A DNA stretch of 64,000 nt, taken from the NCBI GenBank assembly GCA_947000775.1, contig CAMQGK010000604.1, forward strand, positions 9,044,501 to 9,108,500. The letters run 5' to 3'. Origin of the DNA: Pterois miles. Lineage: Eukaryota > Chordata > Actinopteri > Perciformes > Scorpaenidae. Below, one piece after another: positions 11,564-25,089 of this stretch. Each line of letters opens with the position of its first letter. Within the stretch, counting starts at the first letter, position 1. A program made the position numbers and the translations under genes. Under the pieces are notes generated by a model that saw only the letters and a list, made by a program, of their open reading frames with translations, did no database searches and had not been told where the DNA came from.

Positions 11564-12686
11564 GCATGCTATATGTTTATTCTCTGAATTCGAGTTCGAG
11601 TTCAAACTTTTTATGAATTGGCTTTAAAAGATAAACAGGACTACCAACCCTTAAGGCATTAGGTAAATTATAGGCTTAGTGCAGATTTAGCCAGATGTTG
11701 ATCTATGGGTTCATCATCTGGCCCATCCATACTTACATATTTATGTAGATTATGTGTAGTTATCACTCATTTCTCAAGCTGGTTTGGCAAACCTTCCCAA
11801 ACAAACAAGAAGGGCCTGTAATTATCTGTGTATAATGTCGGTCAAAACATTTCTGGCTGTGTTTATGTGGTGATGTATTGATTTCAAGACATTATCAACA
11901 AGGACATTGAAAAATGCTTAACACAAATGTTGTGAAATATGGAGACATTAACTTCACTTCATCATCATATTTGACTTCTTAACAGCAGAGATGGAAGCCA
12001 CTTTATATCGACTCCCTTTTATACATATAGGAAAAAGTATACAAAAAGAGTACTATAAAAATATCACTGGTTATGTGTCTTTGAAAGCTAACTGTTGTGC
12101 TCTCTAAATTCTTTTAATTCTTTCCCACTGGTATGCGTCTCTCCACAGCTGATAAACCCTGTAACTGCAGCACTTCAGAAAACAATTGGCAGCAATAAGA
12201 TGTGCAGTTAGATTTCTAAATACCTGACTCTCTGCCAGCAGGCTTCAAATTCTCTAATATATTTGCACATGGATTTCCTTCATTGTTTTATTAATCCTGT
12301 TGATGCACATCAGAGCCGTGTTGAATCCCTCATGATTCACTTTAAGTAAAGTATGAGGCAGCGTTATTCTGTAAGTCATTATTTAATCAATCTGATCAGC
12401 AAATGACTGTTGCAAAAGACTAAGCAGCTCCAGTAGGGACCACTGTGCTTTGGCCCCTCAGCTGACTCTCCTTTCAGAGACCACATTATACTAACAGTCA
12501 GCATGATGATTCATCTTGCAGACTAAAGGCTGCTTGAATAGGCAATTTAAAAACGGCAATGTAAAAACAATTTTATGCTTGAAGCGAAGCTGGCATACAG
12601 GGTTCAAACCAATGCAGAAACTGAACTGTAGCATCATTCAGTGGCTAAAGTTTTGGTTGATCCAAACAGCTACAAATGGCTCACCA

Positions 12687-13314
12687 TAAAGGAGCAGTGT
12701 GTTGGATCTGATGGTAGGAAGTGGTAAGGTTGCAGATTAGAACCAATTAAAACCAATTTGTGTGGCAAACGTGTAGAAGAATGACGGTGGCCGACACAAA
12801 AATGTGAATGGCCCTCTCATAAAGCCAGTTATAGGTCATTTGGAGCAGAGCCAGTGTGTGGAGTGTGTGTGTACGTGGGAGGTGAATGATGAAGCAAGAG
12901 AGAGAGAGTGGTGGCAATAGCAGTGAATAACGTTATTGACTTTGGCCAGGAAAAGTTCACAGTGTTTGGTTTGTCCGTTCTGGGCTACTGAATAAACATG
13001 GCGGTGCAACATGGTGGACTCTGTGAAGAGGACCCACTTCCTATGATTCTTAATTTTAGGTGATTATACATTAGAGAAAACATACTTATTAATTGGGGTT
13101 GTCATTCAATTCAAATATTAAATCGCGATTAACTGCATTATTGTCCATAGTTAATCAAAATTATAATCATTATTATTAATCATTAATAATCATATTTTTG
13201 TGTTGAAAATGTACTTTATGCCAGTATCTTCACTCTAGCTTTAAAAATTGAGCTCACTCCAAGTTGTGTTAAAGAATTTTTCTAATACCCTAATTGTTAC
13301 ACACTGGTCCTTTA
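12687..13314. mobile_element. TIR element (cagtgtgt...acacactg family), copy 1, with inner insertion
   Basis: The ends are aaggagcagtgtgttgg and the opposite ttacacactggtcctttaa, matching the copy at 21699-22148. The interior shares gaagcaagagagagagag, gccagtgtg and tattgact with that copy. About 180 bp (13097-13275) of AT-rich sequence with ttaaatcgcgattaactgc has no counterpart in the other copy and looks like a later insertion. Confidence 0.7.
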
Positions 13315-13840
13315 ATTACCATTTTTGTCAATATAACCATAATCTGATAAATGAGGTTCTTAATCTATCAATCAGGAAATGTATGATTACATTGCTGTGT
13401 GCTTTTTTGAACCATAGTCAGTGAGTACTTTCCTCTTTCGAGCTGCCTTTATGGGCTGAAGTAAGCCCTACAAGTCTTATGGGCATTGCAACAAAGCTGC
13501 AGCACACTTCCACAAGCTCTCATAAAACACTGAGCCTTGCAACAAATTAAATTAAACACTAAAATATGTCTAGGATTGAAGCCTCTCTATCTAAAGGTGG
13601 TGCTGCGTTTCTGTGTCCTGCAACTCTCACACATCCTGCCAGGATGGAACCGTACCGATTTTAACGTAGACACCCCAAGTTTAATCTCTTTGCTTTCTAC
13701 ATTATCTTTAGTTAATCATTCAGAGTGACCTTTTACATAAATCAAACAGAAGTGGTTTAATTTATAGTATTATGCGAAACTGTTTTTCACTTCACAAAGT
13801 AATTTCATGTTTTTTTTTCTTTTTATTTAATTGAGAATTT

Positions 13841-14013
13841 GCAGTATGGTGCAGTGGTTAGCACTGTCGCGTCACAGCAAGAGGATCGAAGGATTAAATC
13901 CAGCTTGGTGCTGGTTTGCATGTTCTCTCCGTGTTAACGTGGGTTTTCTCCGGGTTCTCCGGCGTCCTCCCACAGTCCAAAGACATGCTGGTTCATTGAT
14001 GACTCTACATTGA
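13841..14013 (+). mobile_element. tRNA-headed SINE fragment, 3' part missing
   Basis: Same family as 34362-34715, opposite strand. The head (tggtgcagtggttagcactg) and the body up to gactctacattg are present, but the distal half and tail are lost. Losing the 3' side is not the usual retroelement truncation, so a later deletion is likely. The head is diverged. Confidence 0.8.
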
Positions 14014-17000
14014 TTCTGATATTAACAATGGAGCCAAGTTAATGTGTAAAAAGTCGCATTTGATCAAAATACAAGATTTTGCATACAGGTGCACATGCAC
14101 AGGTTATAGTCTACAGCTGCTTTTATTTGAATCAAAGTCATGACGTGCAAATACACATAACTGTATGTCTGTGGTTTAATAGCAAAGGTATGTGTTTTTG
14201 AAACGCTTCTTGTAACTGAATAATCACAACTGTAGCCAAACATGTTTAGCTGTCAGACGTCATTTACTGTATGTGATATAGGCAGTAATAGGATAGTATA
14301 GTTTCCAGTACTGTGTTTGGAATGTCTAATATCCTTGTTTATATTCAGAATTAGAGCATTAGCATTATGGCTATGTATTATTTGAATCCAGATGACAGTA
14401 GCTGTAGACTATAAACTGGCCGATACAGCTTTAAGAAGCTACACATGCTCCTGTGAGTGCCATCAGTTTTCAGCATTGGGCACTGACAGTTGGCTATGAG
14501 TGTGTGTGTGTGTGTTTGTGTAAAAGAGTTTTAATAAAAGTCTTGTGCCATATTCATCCCAAAATTAATTTTAATCTTCCCCGTTCATATTTTTTCTGGC
14601 CCAGAAATGATGGGACGTCCTTAAGCCCGAGCCCTGATACTGCACATACGTTATTCTTTTGCTCTGCAAGTCATTTCTGTATTTCTTTGTCAGCCGACAG
14701 CAGAAGGAGAGAAAGATAAGACTGATGGTGGAGAAAGAATACGATGATATGTGACAAAGGTATGTGGTCAGATTGTAATCCAGAGCTACAGTATATGGCG
14801 TGCACTGAAACCAACTCAACCACCAGAATGGCTCTTATTTAGAGTCACGATTTCCCCCCGTTACTACCCCCAGCTCGCTCTCTCTCCTTCCTACCCTGAC
14901 TGAGCGCCCCCTCCCCTTCGGAGCCTTTAACACTGGCCCACCGCATGATTTCCCCTCACAGAAATTGTTGCTCTAGTGGAACATTTAATGCACAGCGGCT
15001 CAGATTTCGGCTTCCCCGGTGCACAGCACTGTGTTCCAGCCAGCCGCAGTCTGCACACAAACCACTTCCTCTATCTGAAGCAAAGTGAGGAGGAAGAAGA
15101 AGAAGAAGGGAGGGGGCAAGTAGGACCATGAAGAAATGGATAGAGGGAATCAGAGCAGCTGATAGAGGTCGACAGAAATAGGAAGCAAGTGGGAGTCATT
15201 GGGGTTCTAATCAGCCAGACCTCGTAAGAGTGCACAGCAGCCTCATCAGCGTGCGCCTCTTTGTGTAGGTGACGCATAGCTCAACCATGAGCAGACGATT
15301 CCACAGTTTATTCACTCAAAGCACAAACGTATCGCCTTCTCTTTAAGTCATTTTCCACCGTATTTTAATTCATCCTCTGGAGCTACGTTTCCCTTCCTGG
15401 AGCCTCTCATTTGCTCTATTTGTTCACCTGCCGGTCATTGGGGCAGATTTACAGAGTCTGATGGGAAAAAGCCCCCGTCCCTCCTGGAGCCTTAGACTGT
15501 GATTCATGTCAGTGTTGAGAAAAGATGCCTTTGAATTGTTACAATGTTGTTATATTTGTTTTTACAAAAAGCATAACCTCTTTTAGTAACCATGTAGAGA
15601 TTTATAAAGGTAATAGACAATGCATTTCTGATGCTTTAAGGAGGGAGATACATCAGTGATTTAGGGTGATTTATGTTGCTCCGCCTTTTTCCAAAAGGGG
15701 GAAAAAACTGAGTAACCAGAAACACATATACATTCTTTCTTTATTGCTCTCTCTTTGTCACTGTGTATCTGTCTCTTTTCCTCTCTCTCTCATACACATT
15801 CACCACACATAGAGTCTGGAAAACAACACACTCACATGAAGTCAATGACAGCAGTACAAAGGCTTAACATGTGGTAGCAGTTATAGCAGACCTTTGCAAT
15901 CAAATAGACATAAAATAAGCTATACTGGAAGAATAGCACACACAAGTACTTGTCAAATATATGAACAGCAGGAAGAAGATAACTTTCGCCCCACATGCTT
16001 TGTTAAGGTCTGATACAAACGTTCTTCCATTATGTGACATTAGAGACAGAAAAGCTAAAACTGCTGCCCTACTCTAGTTCACTCATTTTGCAATAGCCAA
16101 AGACTATATATTTAGCTTAAGATAAGATAAGATATTCCTTTATTAGTCCCACAGTGGAGAAATTTACAAAGCTTTCATAAAAGCCACTTTTATTTGATGG
16201 CTTTACTATGCCATAAAGGTGCTGAGGGAGATATTAATATTCCACAGATAATTCAGACGTTAAACAAATTTTGGTATAAAGACATAAAACAGAAAAAATA
16301 TGTATTTTTTGATAATTGCTCATGATTGAAGGGTCAGTGACAATATAAATAATCTCCTTGTAGGGTGACATCAGAGAAAATATCCTTACAGATTCAATTG
16401 TGGCAATCTTTTTTGAGAGAAACCATAACGCTCGGGCTATACCGCCTGCGTGAGCAGCGCGTGATGTGTGGCGTCCATATCAACAGAGTTGCTGCTGCGC
16501 TGCAACTGCCAGCTGTTTTGCCTTTCATAATGGTCATTTCGTTTCCATTGTCATTCTATTTTATTTTAGACAGAAAGGGTTAAGAACCATGTGGTAATTT
16601 GTAAATAATCCATGATTATGGTCATATATGATCATATTAACGCTGTGCTGCATTTTCTACACTGTCCTACAAATATTTCAGAATAAAAGCCTTGTGTTTA
16701 CAAATGAAGGAATTCAGTTTACAGAAAAAAAGCTGTGCTTTTATTTTGAAACAAGCAGGAAATGTAGAGTTAGAAATAACTTTACGTTCATGTTTGTGAC
16801 ACATTCTACACATTTAAGCATTGAAACTGTGGTAATTTTGCTGGTATGATGTCAATATACTGTGAAGAGATCATTTTCACCGTCCATCACTGCTGTGAAC
16901 GATGTACGGCACATGGAAAAAATAGGCGAGACCTCAAATCGCTAGAAGAGACACAGCCGAGCTGCTAACCGCTAATCTGTTAACTTGGGAGCTGAAATAA

Positions 17001-18429
17001 AAAGCAAAAGGTTCAGTGATGCACACGGGTGACCCCGGCCTAACTTGTACTAAAAAAGGTCACAGTCTCATTTCTATCCACTCTTTCTGTCGTCCTTCAG
17101 TACAAACGCAAAAATGAGGGATTTTTTTTGTCTTTTTCTTTCTTTCTCCTAACTAAAGTCATCTGAGTATGTTGCTTTGACCCTCTGTTGAGATGATGTA
17201 ACAAAAACACAAGTGTGTGGATGTGGTTGTGTGGTCTTCCTATCTCAAAAGCAACCAGGACAGACAGGCTTGCTCCTGGTCCAGTGCTTAGTCCCATGTT
17301 CTTTCTTCAATTAGTGCAGCTCCCGTCATTGCTTACACAGCTTGTGGGCCAGCCTGAAGTTTTCACTCCCAGGCTTAGCACTAACAGGCCATGGCTTATC
17401 ATAAAAGCAGAGGAATGCTCTTGAACCTTCTGAAGAAGTCTGCGTCCCCTCCAGTGTGCTGCCAAAAGTGAAAACAATGACTCCTGAATGATGTTTGTCT
17501 ACACTTGAGGGTCAAGAAGTTGGGTCCGTTGCTTGAAAGCAGGGTTTTTCCTGGCTCAGAATGGGCCTTTGGGGGTTGGCTATGCACGACAGTAAGCACG
17601 ATCAGCCCATGTACAGTGAAAGCAATGAGTCTGTCTTACAAAGGCCGACTGATACTGGATTTTTGGGACTGATAGCGATATTAGGGAGTTAAAAATATGG
17701 ACATTATATATACAGTATTCAGTACAGTATATAAACCATGTTATCTCTCTACATATAGATATCATAATTACGAGCAAAACCTATTATGCAGGAAAAATCC
17801 TGGAAATCTCAAAAAACACCAAAAGAAAATCCAGTGTCTGCTAATTTCTGACACACTAACAACTACCCCTGGGTGGTTATGGAATCAAAAATCTCTGTGA
17901 TTTCTTACAATTTTGTAAACTTCAGTCTGCTCTTTGACTCCTTCTGTTTTCTGGTCTGTTGTTGCATTGTTTAGATCTGACAAATGGCTTGAATCCTAAC
18001 TGCGAGGGATTGTTTGCGTTCCAACTCTCCTCCTGATTATGTTTGATTGAGCTGGTAATCAAAGTCATGCGAGGTCTGATTAGTGCCAGCCGCCAGTGGC
18101 ATATTTCTGCCACATGGAACAAGTAACACAGTGTTGCTGAGTCCAGGCATTTGCCTTGATTTATTATGACATAAAGCAATTTAGAGGCAATTTCTGCACA
18201 ACAGAGGTATTGGATCATATCTAACAACTCTAGGGAAGACTCAAGGATATCACAAAGATATTAAACAATCAAAATGTTGCCCCAGGCGTTGTACACCTTG
18301 AATACTTTATTATGTGCATTTTGTTATTTGGTATTTTCCAGAGAATATTTTTTTCAAGATATGAGATTTTATGAGGTGATGACTAAAACAAACATTTCAA
18401 ATATTTAAGAGATGATAGGCTTGTTGCTC
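14014..18429. other. unassigned intergenic sequence with a GC-richer patch
   Basis: The patch 14850-15480 is richer in G+C than its surroundings and lacks recognised repeats, so it may be regulatory. The rest (including 15500-16115 and 16170-18429) shows no gene or clear repeat. Confidence 0.4.
16116..16168 (-). mobile_element. truncated retroelement 3' tail with (ATAAG)n
   Basis: On the minus strand this reads as the SINE-like end ccactgtgggactaataaag followed by a (TCTTA)n tail. The cactgtggga version is the same as in the 24311, 42261 and 63440 SINEs, so this fragment links those SINEs to a differently tailed relative. Confidence 0.7.
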
Positions 18430-18437
18430 TAGATCAT

Positions 18438-18622
18438 AGGTGTCAAAGGCAGGTAGATAATTATATTTGGCCTGTGAGATGACATCAAGTGTCTATTAGA
18501 GCTTGCCCGCAGGTACATAACACATGAGCTGCTAATACTACAAATACCAGAATGCTCTGCTAGTGCGTTGGTGCGTCAGTGAAGGCGGGCAAGCGTCCCG
18601 TTTGAGTTTGACACCCCTGCTG
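18438..18622. mobile_element. short hAT-type element with 8-bp duplication
   Basis: The string tagatcat occurs at 18430-18437 and again at 18623-18630. Between them lies a 185-bp element whose ends are aggtgtcaaa and tttgacacccctgctg, the classic hAT (Charlie-like) terminal pattern. It is non-coding. It abuts a copy of the repeat at 18631-19111. Confidence 0.8.
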
Positions 18623-18630
18623 TAGATCAT

Positions 18631-19111
18631 TGGGGGTCTGAAAAGTGAAGGCAATGCTGAAGTGCCTTAAACTTGCATTCTTCCTAACAGCCAGCAGGGG
18701 GCAACTCCTCTGGTTGCAAAAATAAGTCTGATTGTATAGAAGTCTTTAAGAAAATTAGCCTACTTCTCACTTGATTTATTACCTCAGTACATTGTAAACA
18801 TTGTACAGCAACATGAGATTATGGAGGCAGAGCTATATTGTGATTAACAGATTACCACGCCATCGTCTGGTCTGAGATTTGTCTGTATTTTCTTCTTACA
18901 ACTTTAACCCATTCACAGTGTGTTGTCAGTTCATCAAAGTTAATTACTAACCTTTTAGGTCTCCTAAAAATGTCAGCGTTGAGTTGTGCTTAACTCCACC
19001 CTCTCGTGTCACTTCTGGTTGCATGGCGATGGCCAAAATGCTGAACAACGGCTCAAAACAGCACAAACCAAAGACTGACATCATGTTGACTATGTCTTCT
19101 TATATACAGTC
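18631..19111 (-). repeat. dispersed repeat family R4, copy 1
   Basis: A minus-strand copy of a roughly 480-580 bp repeat with three other copies here (43541, 45890, 56283). Shared landmarks include gccagcagggggcaactcct, tcacttgatttattacctca and cactctgttt-type spacers. About 150 bp present in other copies is missing between 18850 and 18860. No ORF; probably a non-autonomous DNA element. Confidence 0.75.
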
Positions 19112-20454
19112 AAGATTGACACATTAAATTAATTCAAAGTGGTTTGGAGAGTCGAATTAGTCCAACAATAACTATGAGGCAGTTTGATTAAAACCAGATA
19201 AAAGGAGCGAGTTTTGCCATTGTGACCAAAACAATCCATTTCCAATCTGCTTTGCCTTATGAAACTGTAGAAGATCCTTTCTAATGCCTCATCATGTCGG
19301 AGCTAATAGCTCATACGTACAGTCACATCTGTGTTGAAACAGCTGGTGTTAGGGACAAGTATTTGAAGCTCTGAGAGACAATACAACCACACCATCATTT
19401 ATTTCTGTGTTGAAGACCAAAAACAATAATTTAATAGTCTAAATCTGGTCTATAAATGGTTTGAAGCAGACTCATTTCTGTTTCTCTGATCAGACAGACA
19501 TTGAGGTTGATAAATCATGTGAAAAGTGAGGTTCTCGAGACATCTAAAGGCACGTGACCTGTGTAATGAAAGCAGAGGGAGCACTTCATGAAACTGAAGA
19601 CATGTTTGTAACCAGAAGTCTTCAGGTGCTCATAAACTGTGTAATTGAATGGGGGCTTCCAGCTGTCAACATCTTCAGGGGGCATATTTACCTGCACCTG
19701 GCAGAGGAAAGACGCTCAGCATGCGGGGACCCTGTGCAGCTCTGGACGCTGCTCCTGGAACCGTGGCCTCCTCTTACTGTAAATCACAGAGCGGTAGGGG
19801 TCATTGAAAGCGTTTAAAAGTCTGAGTTGGTATTTCCAGCAAAACATCTCATTCCCGGACACCAGCTGTTTGGCAGAGTAAAAATGGGGCACCGACCAGT
19901 TATATATATCCTGGTGGTTTTCGGTAAAGGTAGCGGTACATTTTTTCCATGGCTAATTTTTCAGACATTGTAATGGATGGTATGTGATGTTATATCATAT
20001 ATTGTATCGTTAATGCAGTGTGTTTGCTATCATTGGCAAGGCTGTGGTGTGCGTGAGTCTGTAAGAGCTATGTGTACAGAGTCCACTAAATGTTGTATAG
20101 TCCAAGTACTTCCTAGGACTTTTCATCTAATTATATAATGTAATCTAAGCCTGGTCAAATATCCCTAAAGGTGGCACAGTTTAACTTTTTTTTTTAAATT
20201 TATTTTTATGACTGGAATACATTCAACAGTATCAGTGAATATCAACAGATCTCTCCCAAAGATTTGTATCATGGCAGTAAGACATACATTTCATCAGTGT
20301 AGTCAGTTTAAACTTCAGTACTATGATGAAATTTCAAAATGTTTGGAGAGAAGTGTGCATTTTCTGCAATGAGAGAAGCTTCTCTATTATGATCCCATAC
20401 AGTAATACGAGACTGATAAATCTGCAAGTCCTCCTACACATACAACCATCTGAT

Positions 20455-20785
20455 GCTGATTTAGCCTAAGGCGGCAACGGGCTATATTTCTGGGGTTCCA
20501 GTGTAGCCAGCAGATATCCAGACCCAGAGGTCCTTTTCTGTGCGTTGCTTATTGTTTACAGTCCAATTTTTAACTTGAGCTGCGAGGCTGGAGTTGGAGT
20601 TGGGAGACAATGTGTACGACCAGATTGTTTCACAAGTAGCCAATTTACATGCTAATTTTAAACCAATTAATAGTTAAATCACCATCAGATGATAGCCGGT
20701 GGATTCCCAGTTTGCATTTCGATCAATGCGTCCCTCCTCTTTTACTCTCCACACAGGCTGTTTACCTGCAGGTAACAGACTAATA
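20455..20785 (+). repeat. dispersed repeat family R3, copy 1
   Basis: About 330 bp aligned with 47925-48240: gggctatatttctggggttc, gtttacagtccaat, catgctaattttaaaccaat and tctccacacaggctgtttac. Non-coding. Confidence 0.7.
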
Positions 20786-21284
20786 ATAAACGTAAACCTA
20801 AACATGTCCATTACAGTATCCATACATATTGAGGTGCAACCATGCAAGAATTGATATAATGTGAGATTTAGACACACACAAGGACTTTGGAAGCCCCCTT
20901 CCACTGTGCTCGACCATTAGCAGCTTGAACCCATCCAGCGCACACACTACTACATTAATATCTGTAATCAATGTACAAACCTCATCAGCCCATAATACTT
21001 GTATAACTCTATGATCAGTTTTTTTAGCATTCTTTCTAAACAAAACCCATCAGCTCATCATAGTATGTAACCTGAACTTGATTCAGTCAGGCTCTGCACA
21101 CGTGTAATGCTTTAATAGCTCTTCGTAAAATTTGTTTGTTCTCTAGAACATGTGGTGACCAGAGACACTAATAACATTCCTGACTTATTTCACGTTTTAT
21201 CATCATCATTTATCAACATCATTTATTCCAATGAAACACTTTTTTAGCCTTCCACATGCTTCCTAGTACAACCACAGTCTGTAT

Positions 21285-21425
21285 GTGTTAGTGGTGGTAA
21301 TAAGAAAGGGGAAAACACCTTTTCTTTTACTTTCTCCACTCAGATTTATTCTGCCATTCTGGGGACCTGGCAGCCTTCTGGGTCACAAAGCCACTGCTCT
21401 AACCTTTAGGCTACTGCTTTCCCCA
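21285..21425 (-). mobile_element. minus-strand tRNA-like SINE fragment
   Basis: On the minus strand the sequence reads agcagtagcctaaaggttag followed by agcagtggctttgtgaccc and a degraded box B, then ccccagaatggcagaataaa. The pattern is that of a tRNA-derived head. The promoter boxes are decayed. Confidence 0.5.
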
Positions 21426-21698
21426 TTCACACATTCATATTTATAGATTTTCCCCCAGTGTCCAGGAACATCTGACTAAGGGGGCCTTGGCAGACCTAAG
21501 GGCAAGCTTCCTGGTGGTAAGAGGCCTCTGGCACCAGACCTACAGGCTTGGTCAGTTCTCCATCCCCAATAGCCCATGCTAAAAATAACAGTCTCATAAT
21601 ACATGCAAAATAATTGCACAATTTGGATTTTGTGTCCAACACCCAACACTCACTCCTTTCCCTTCCAACTGGTTATTGTTGTTGCTGAACCATAATGA

Positions 21699-22148
21699 AA
21701 GGTCCAGTGTGTAGGATCTGGTGGTATCTAGCAGTGAGGTGAGGTGATTGCAACCAACTGAAGCCTTTCCCGTGTACCAAGTGTGTAGAAGAAGTACAGT
21801 GGCTGACATTAAAACACAATTGGCCCTCTCTAGAGCCAATGGTTGTAAAAGAAGCATAGGTCATTTAGAGCAGAGCCAGTGCGGTGTGTGCATGGGAAGT
21901 GAGTGGTGAAGCAAGAGAGAGAGAGCGACGGCGGCGACGATGGCAGCAAGTAACATTATTGACTCCGGCCTAAGCAAGTAAATCATGAGAAAGCCTTGTA
22001 TTGTGCAGTGTTGTACAGTTCATGCTAAGGTAATGAAAACACAATAATTCTTGTTATCATTAATAACATTAATGAAAACATACGTATTAATATTACAGTA
22101 TATTTCATTTTTGCTCATAGATCCCCTTAAATGTTACACACTGGTCCT
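21699..22148. mobile_element. TIR element (cagtgtgt...acacactg family), copy 2
   Basis: The left end aggtccagtgtgtaggatc and right end ttacacactggtcct form short inverted repeats. The roughly 450-bp non-coding body is shared with 12687-13314. This is a common layout for a teleost MITE. No transposase is visible, and the superfamily is not assigned. Confidence 0.75.
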
Positions 22149-22149
22149 G

Positions 22150-24094
22150 CTATCTTGGAAATACATATTTGTCCAGAAGATACCACTAAAGATCATTGTC
22201 CCATTTACATTCTAATCTAGTATCACAAATACTGTACATTGTACTTCTGTTTATATCAGTGTAGGAGAACACTTAATTTCTGCTGAGGTAATCACATTTT
22301 CAATTAGTTTTTAAAATGTCAACCTGAGCCATGAATACAGGTTGTGCTCCCCGAGAGGCCCTCGCTCTATTCTTGGCAGCAGCTTTTAAACACAATGTAG
22401 AGCATAAACTATAACTGGATTAGAAGCCATTTAGGGCAGACACCTTCTGCTTGCCAAATTCAATAGTTCTTTGAAAAATACAAACATAGTTAGAGAAACT
22501 GAATCTGTCTTCTCCTGAGCAAACCAACTGCCAAGCCTGGTACGAAAATAAACAGCCGGTTTAAACTCTCGTCGGAACAGTAGCTCCCAGGGTGTAAAAC
22601 AACATAAAATACCATCACACATAGACTTTCCCTTTGGAAACAACACACCACAAGATGTGTTGCATTAACCATCGGTGTGTTGTCATAAGGATTGCATTTA
22701 AAAAGTCTGTGAGAGGGACTTAACTTGGTGTTTGAGCGGTCGACCTGCAACAGACAATTGCGTATAGCTTTGTGAAACCTAATAATTACAAGCAGAAAAT
22801 TGCAGACCGCTTGGTTTTCCGTTGAGATCCAAGAGGAGGAAAAAAAAAAAGCAGAGTACAATTTTTCCATCTGTCTCGCAATGAATGTAAATGCAAACGC
22901 AATGAAACAGGAGTGCGTGTTCTCCCATGATGAAGACATGACGAAGGCAGACGTTTATGTGAGACCACAGGACGTTATGACCGAAGTCTCTATATGAGGA
23001 CTCTGTTTGAGTTGTGAGTTGCTTGATTGGATATAATGTGGTGAGTGGCCGTAATTCATTTCTGATATATTTTTTTTGTCCTGGAAAGTAACACAACTAC
23101 AGAATGTGGTTAGTATGAGAGGTGATTATATATGTCCACGACTGTCTCACACTCAGCAATATATTGCATTGATTATTAGGAATCAAACTGTCTTACTGAC
23201 ACATAGCATATTACTAAGCTGTCCATGGCGATAATTTCATATGGGCAGTGAGGCTTTGTGTTTAAGCTGGGTGTCGAGAGACATGGCTTTGCCCCGAATC
23301 TGGATGTGTGAGCTTTGCGGCGTTCCATTGTCGTCCATTTTGTGGCATGTGGCTTTAGTTTCCACATTAGTCTGTTTCCCACTATTGCTACTGGCACAAC
23401 TCGACCTGCACGATGCTCCGCCAGAGATCTGGAAAAGTTAGAATGACTCACTCGAGCTCAGACAGAAACATTTACTTTGTATTTGGCTCTTTAATATGTT
23501 CATTTTTAATATTCAGTATATTGAGATGTTCCATAAGCATTAATGAGATTGTGTCAGTCACTGATAAATAATTTTATTCTTTGGAAAATTCAAGGAGTGG
23601 GCATGTGGTATCAAATAGAGCAGAGCTGAATAGTGTGCTAAGTTGACTATTGGCTAAAAACAATTTCTTTGAACCGCTGGTAGATTCATGGCTCCCTGTG
23701 ATGATTGCTCCCCTTTCAGATTTGGACCTCCACGGTGGATCCAGCAGCCGGAGATGACTGTGGTACTAAAACGCTGAGTAAAGGTCCTCTGAGACTGATG
23801 AATTACTATCAAGTGGTTAATGACACGGTGCTGTTGATGCTCCAACCAACGATTTTGTTCTTCAGCTATGGTGTCAACAGCAGAAGTACTGTGGTGACGT
23901 TTGTGTTTTGGACACCATGGACTTTTAGTGTTAGATCGAGACGAAAAATGAAGTTCTGTCCAACACGTCCAGATTCATTACGTTAAGCTCCTGAAGAGGA
24001 CTGTGGAGTTGGTACTGACGGCCGGAAAGTTAAAGGTTCAGCAGGCTGGCAAAACTGCAGTCAAACACATACAAAATATTGATTCGTAGTACTT
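22150..24094. other. unassigned intergenic sequence
   Basis: Holds the longest ORF of the window (149 codons, minus strand, 22490-22939), which has no recognisable domain. It also holds a 93-codon plus ORF at 23705-23986 preceded by a weak acceptor (ctttcag). Neither is supported as a gene. Confidence 0.4.
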
Positions 24095-24790
24095 AAACCT
24101 GCATTAGGTATAATGTTTTTGGCATCATTGGGCAAAAATCCCTTACTAACCTTTCATTATATTGTCATTCAAGTGTTCTAAGAGAAAACTAGACTTCTGC
24201 ACCTCCTCATGGCTCTGTTTACAGGCTTTAGAAATATAGCCCGAGACAGGAGACTTTGGCCAATCACAGGTCATTTCAGAGAGAAAGCCTTCCTATTAGC
24301 TGTTTATTATGGGGGCGGCAGTAGCTCAGTCCGTAAGGACTTGGGTTCAAATCCCCCATGGACCAAGACCAACTGGTTGCTGGAGAGGTGCCAGTTTACC
24401 TCTTGGGCACTGCCGAGGTGCCCCTGAGCAAGGCATCAAACCCCCAACTGCTCTGGGCGCTTGTCAGGAGCAGCCCCCTCACTCTGACATCTCTCCATTG
24501 ACGCATGTATATGTACCGTGTGAACAACAGAGTGTAAAACTGAATTTCCCCACTGTGGGACTAATAAAGGAATATCTTCTATCAACAGAGACAGCTGTCA
24601 ATCACTCGCAAACTCTGATCAAACAGTCAAACTAGGCAGCGCTGATCAAATATGAATCAATATTCTGTTACTGTAATGACTATTTCTCTCCTCAAATGAA
24701 ACATCTGGTAGTTACTGTTTAGCTGTAAAATGAGAAAGACTGCTCCAGCTGGTGGGTGGTGCTTTGTATTTTCTAAACTGATCACAACAT
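24095..24790 (+). repeat. older repeat (family R2), copy 2, interrupted by a SINE at another place
   Basis: This carries the same blocks as 2650-3275, here uninterrupted from gggcaaaaatcccttac through cctattagctgtttatta. A SINE (24311-24580) follows, then about 150 bp, then ctccagctggtgggtggtgc. The two copies took separate SINE insertions. Confidence 0.75.
24311..24580 (+). mobile_element. tRNA-derived SINE, second subfamily, head deletion
   Basis: Same family, but the head reads ccgtaaggacttgggtt. About 20 bases between the boxes that are present in the 42261 and 63440 copies are missing, which brings box A (24322) and box B (24344-24354) unusually close. It ends in ggaatatcttct with almost no tail. 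Pol III promoter function would probably be impaired by the deletion. It is inserted in a copy of the older repeat at 24095-24790. Confidence 0.85.
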
Positions 24791-25089
24791 GGCTGCTGGG
24801 TCCCAAACGTTCTCAAACTCCGTATGGGGTGGAGGAGTGTTTCCTTTAACTTGACTAAGAGGCTTTGTTGCCTAAACCTGAAGAAGCTGTTTTGTTTGTG
24901 TTCAAAACGTAATGTTTTATTCACTTTAACAAGCCAGAATGTGTTGCTTTAAGTTTTGCTGTCACTTTTACAACGTAGTAGGCCCCTAATGACCCACATC
25001 CACAGTGCTTGTAGTGACCAGTAACACCTATTTAATGGACTGACAACAGTTGAATATAGGGTGCATATTCACTCACCTTTTTGTTCCGG

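Noticed and set aside
22490..22939. 149-codon minus-strand ORF, longest in the window
   Set aside because: No recognisable domain, no splice context that I could link to other exons, and composition like its surroundings. Overlapping ORFs exist in other frames.
23705..23986. 93-codon plus ORF after a ctttcag acceptor-like site
   Set aside because: The translation shows no known motif and no consensus donor follows at a sensible place.
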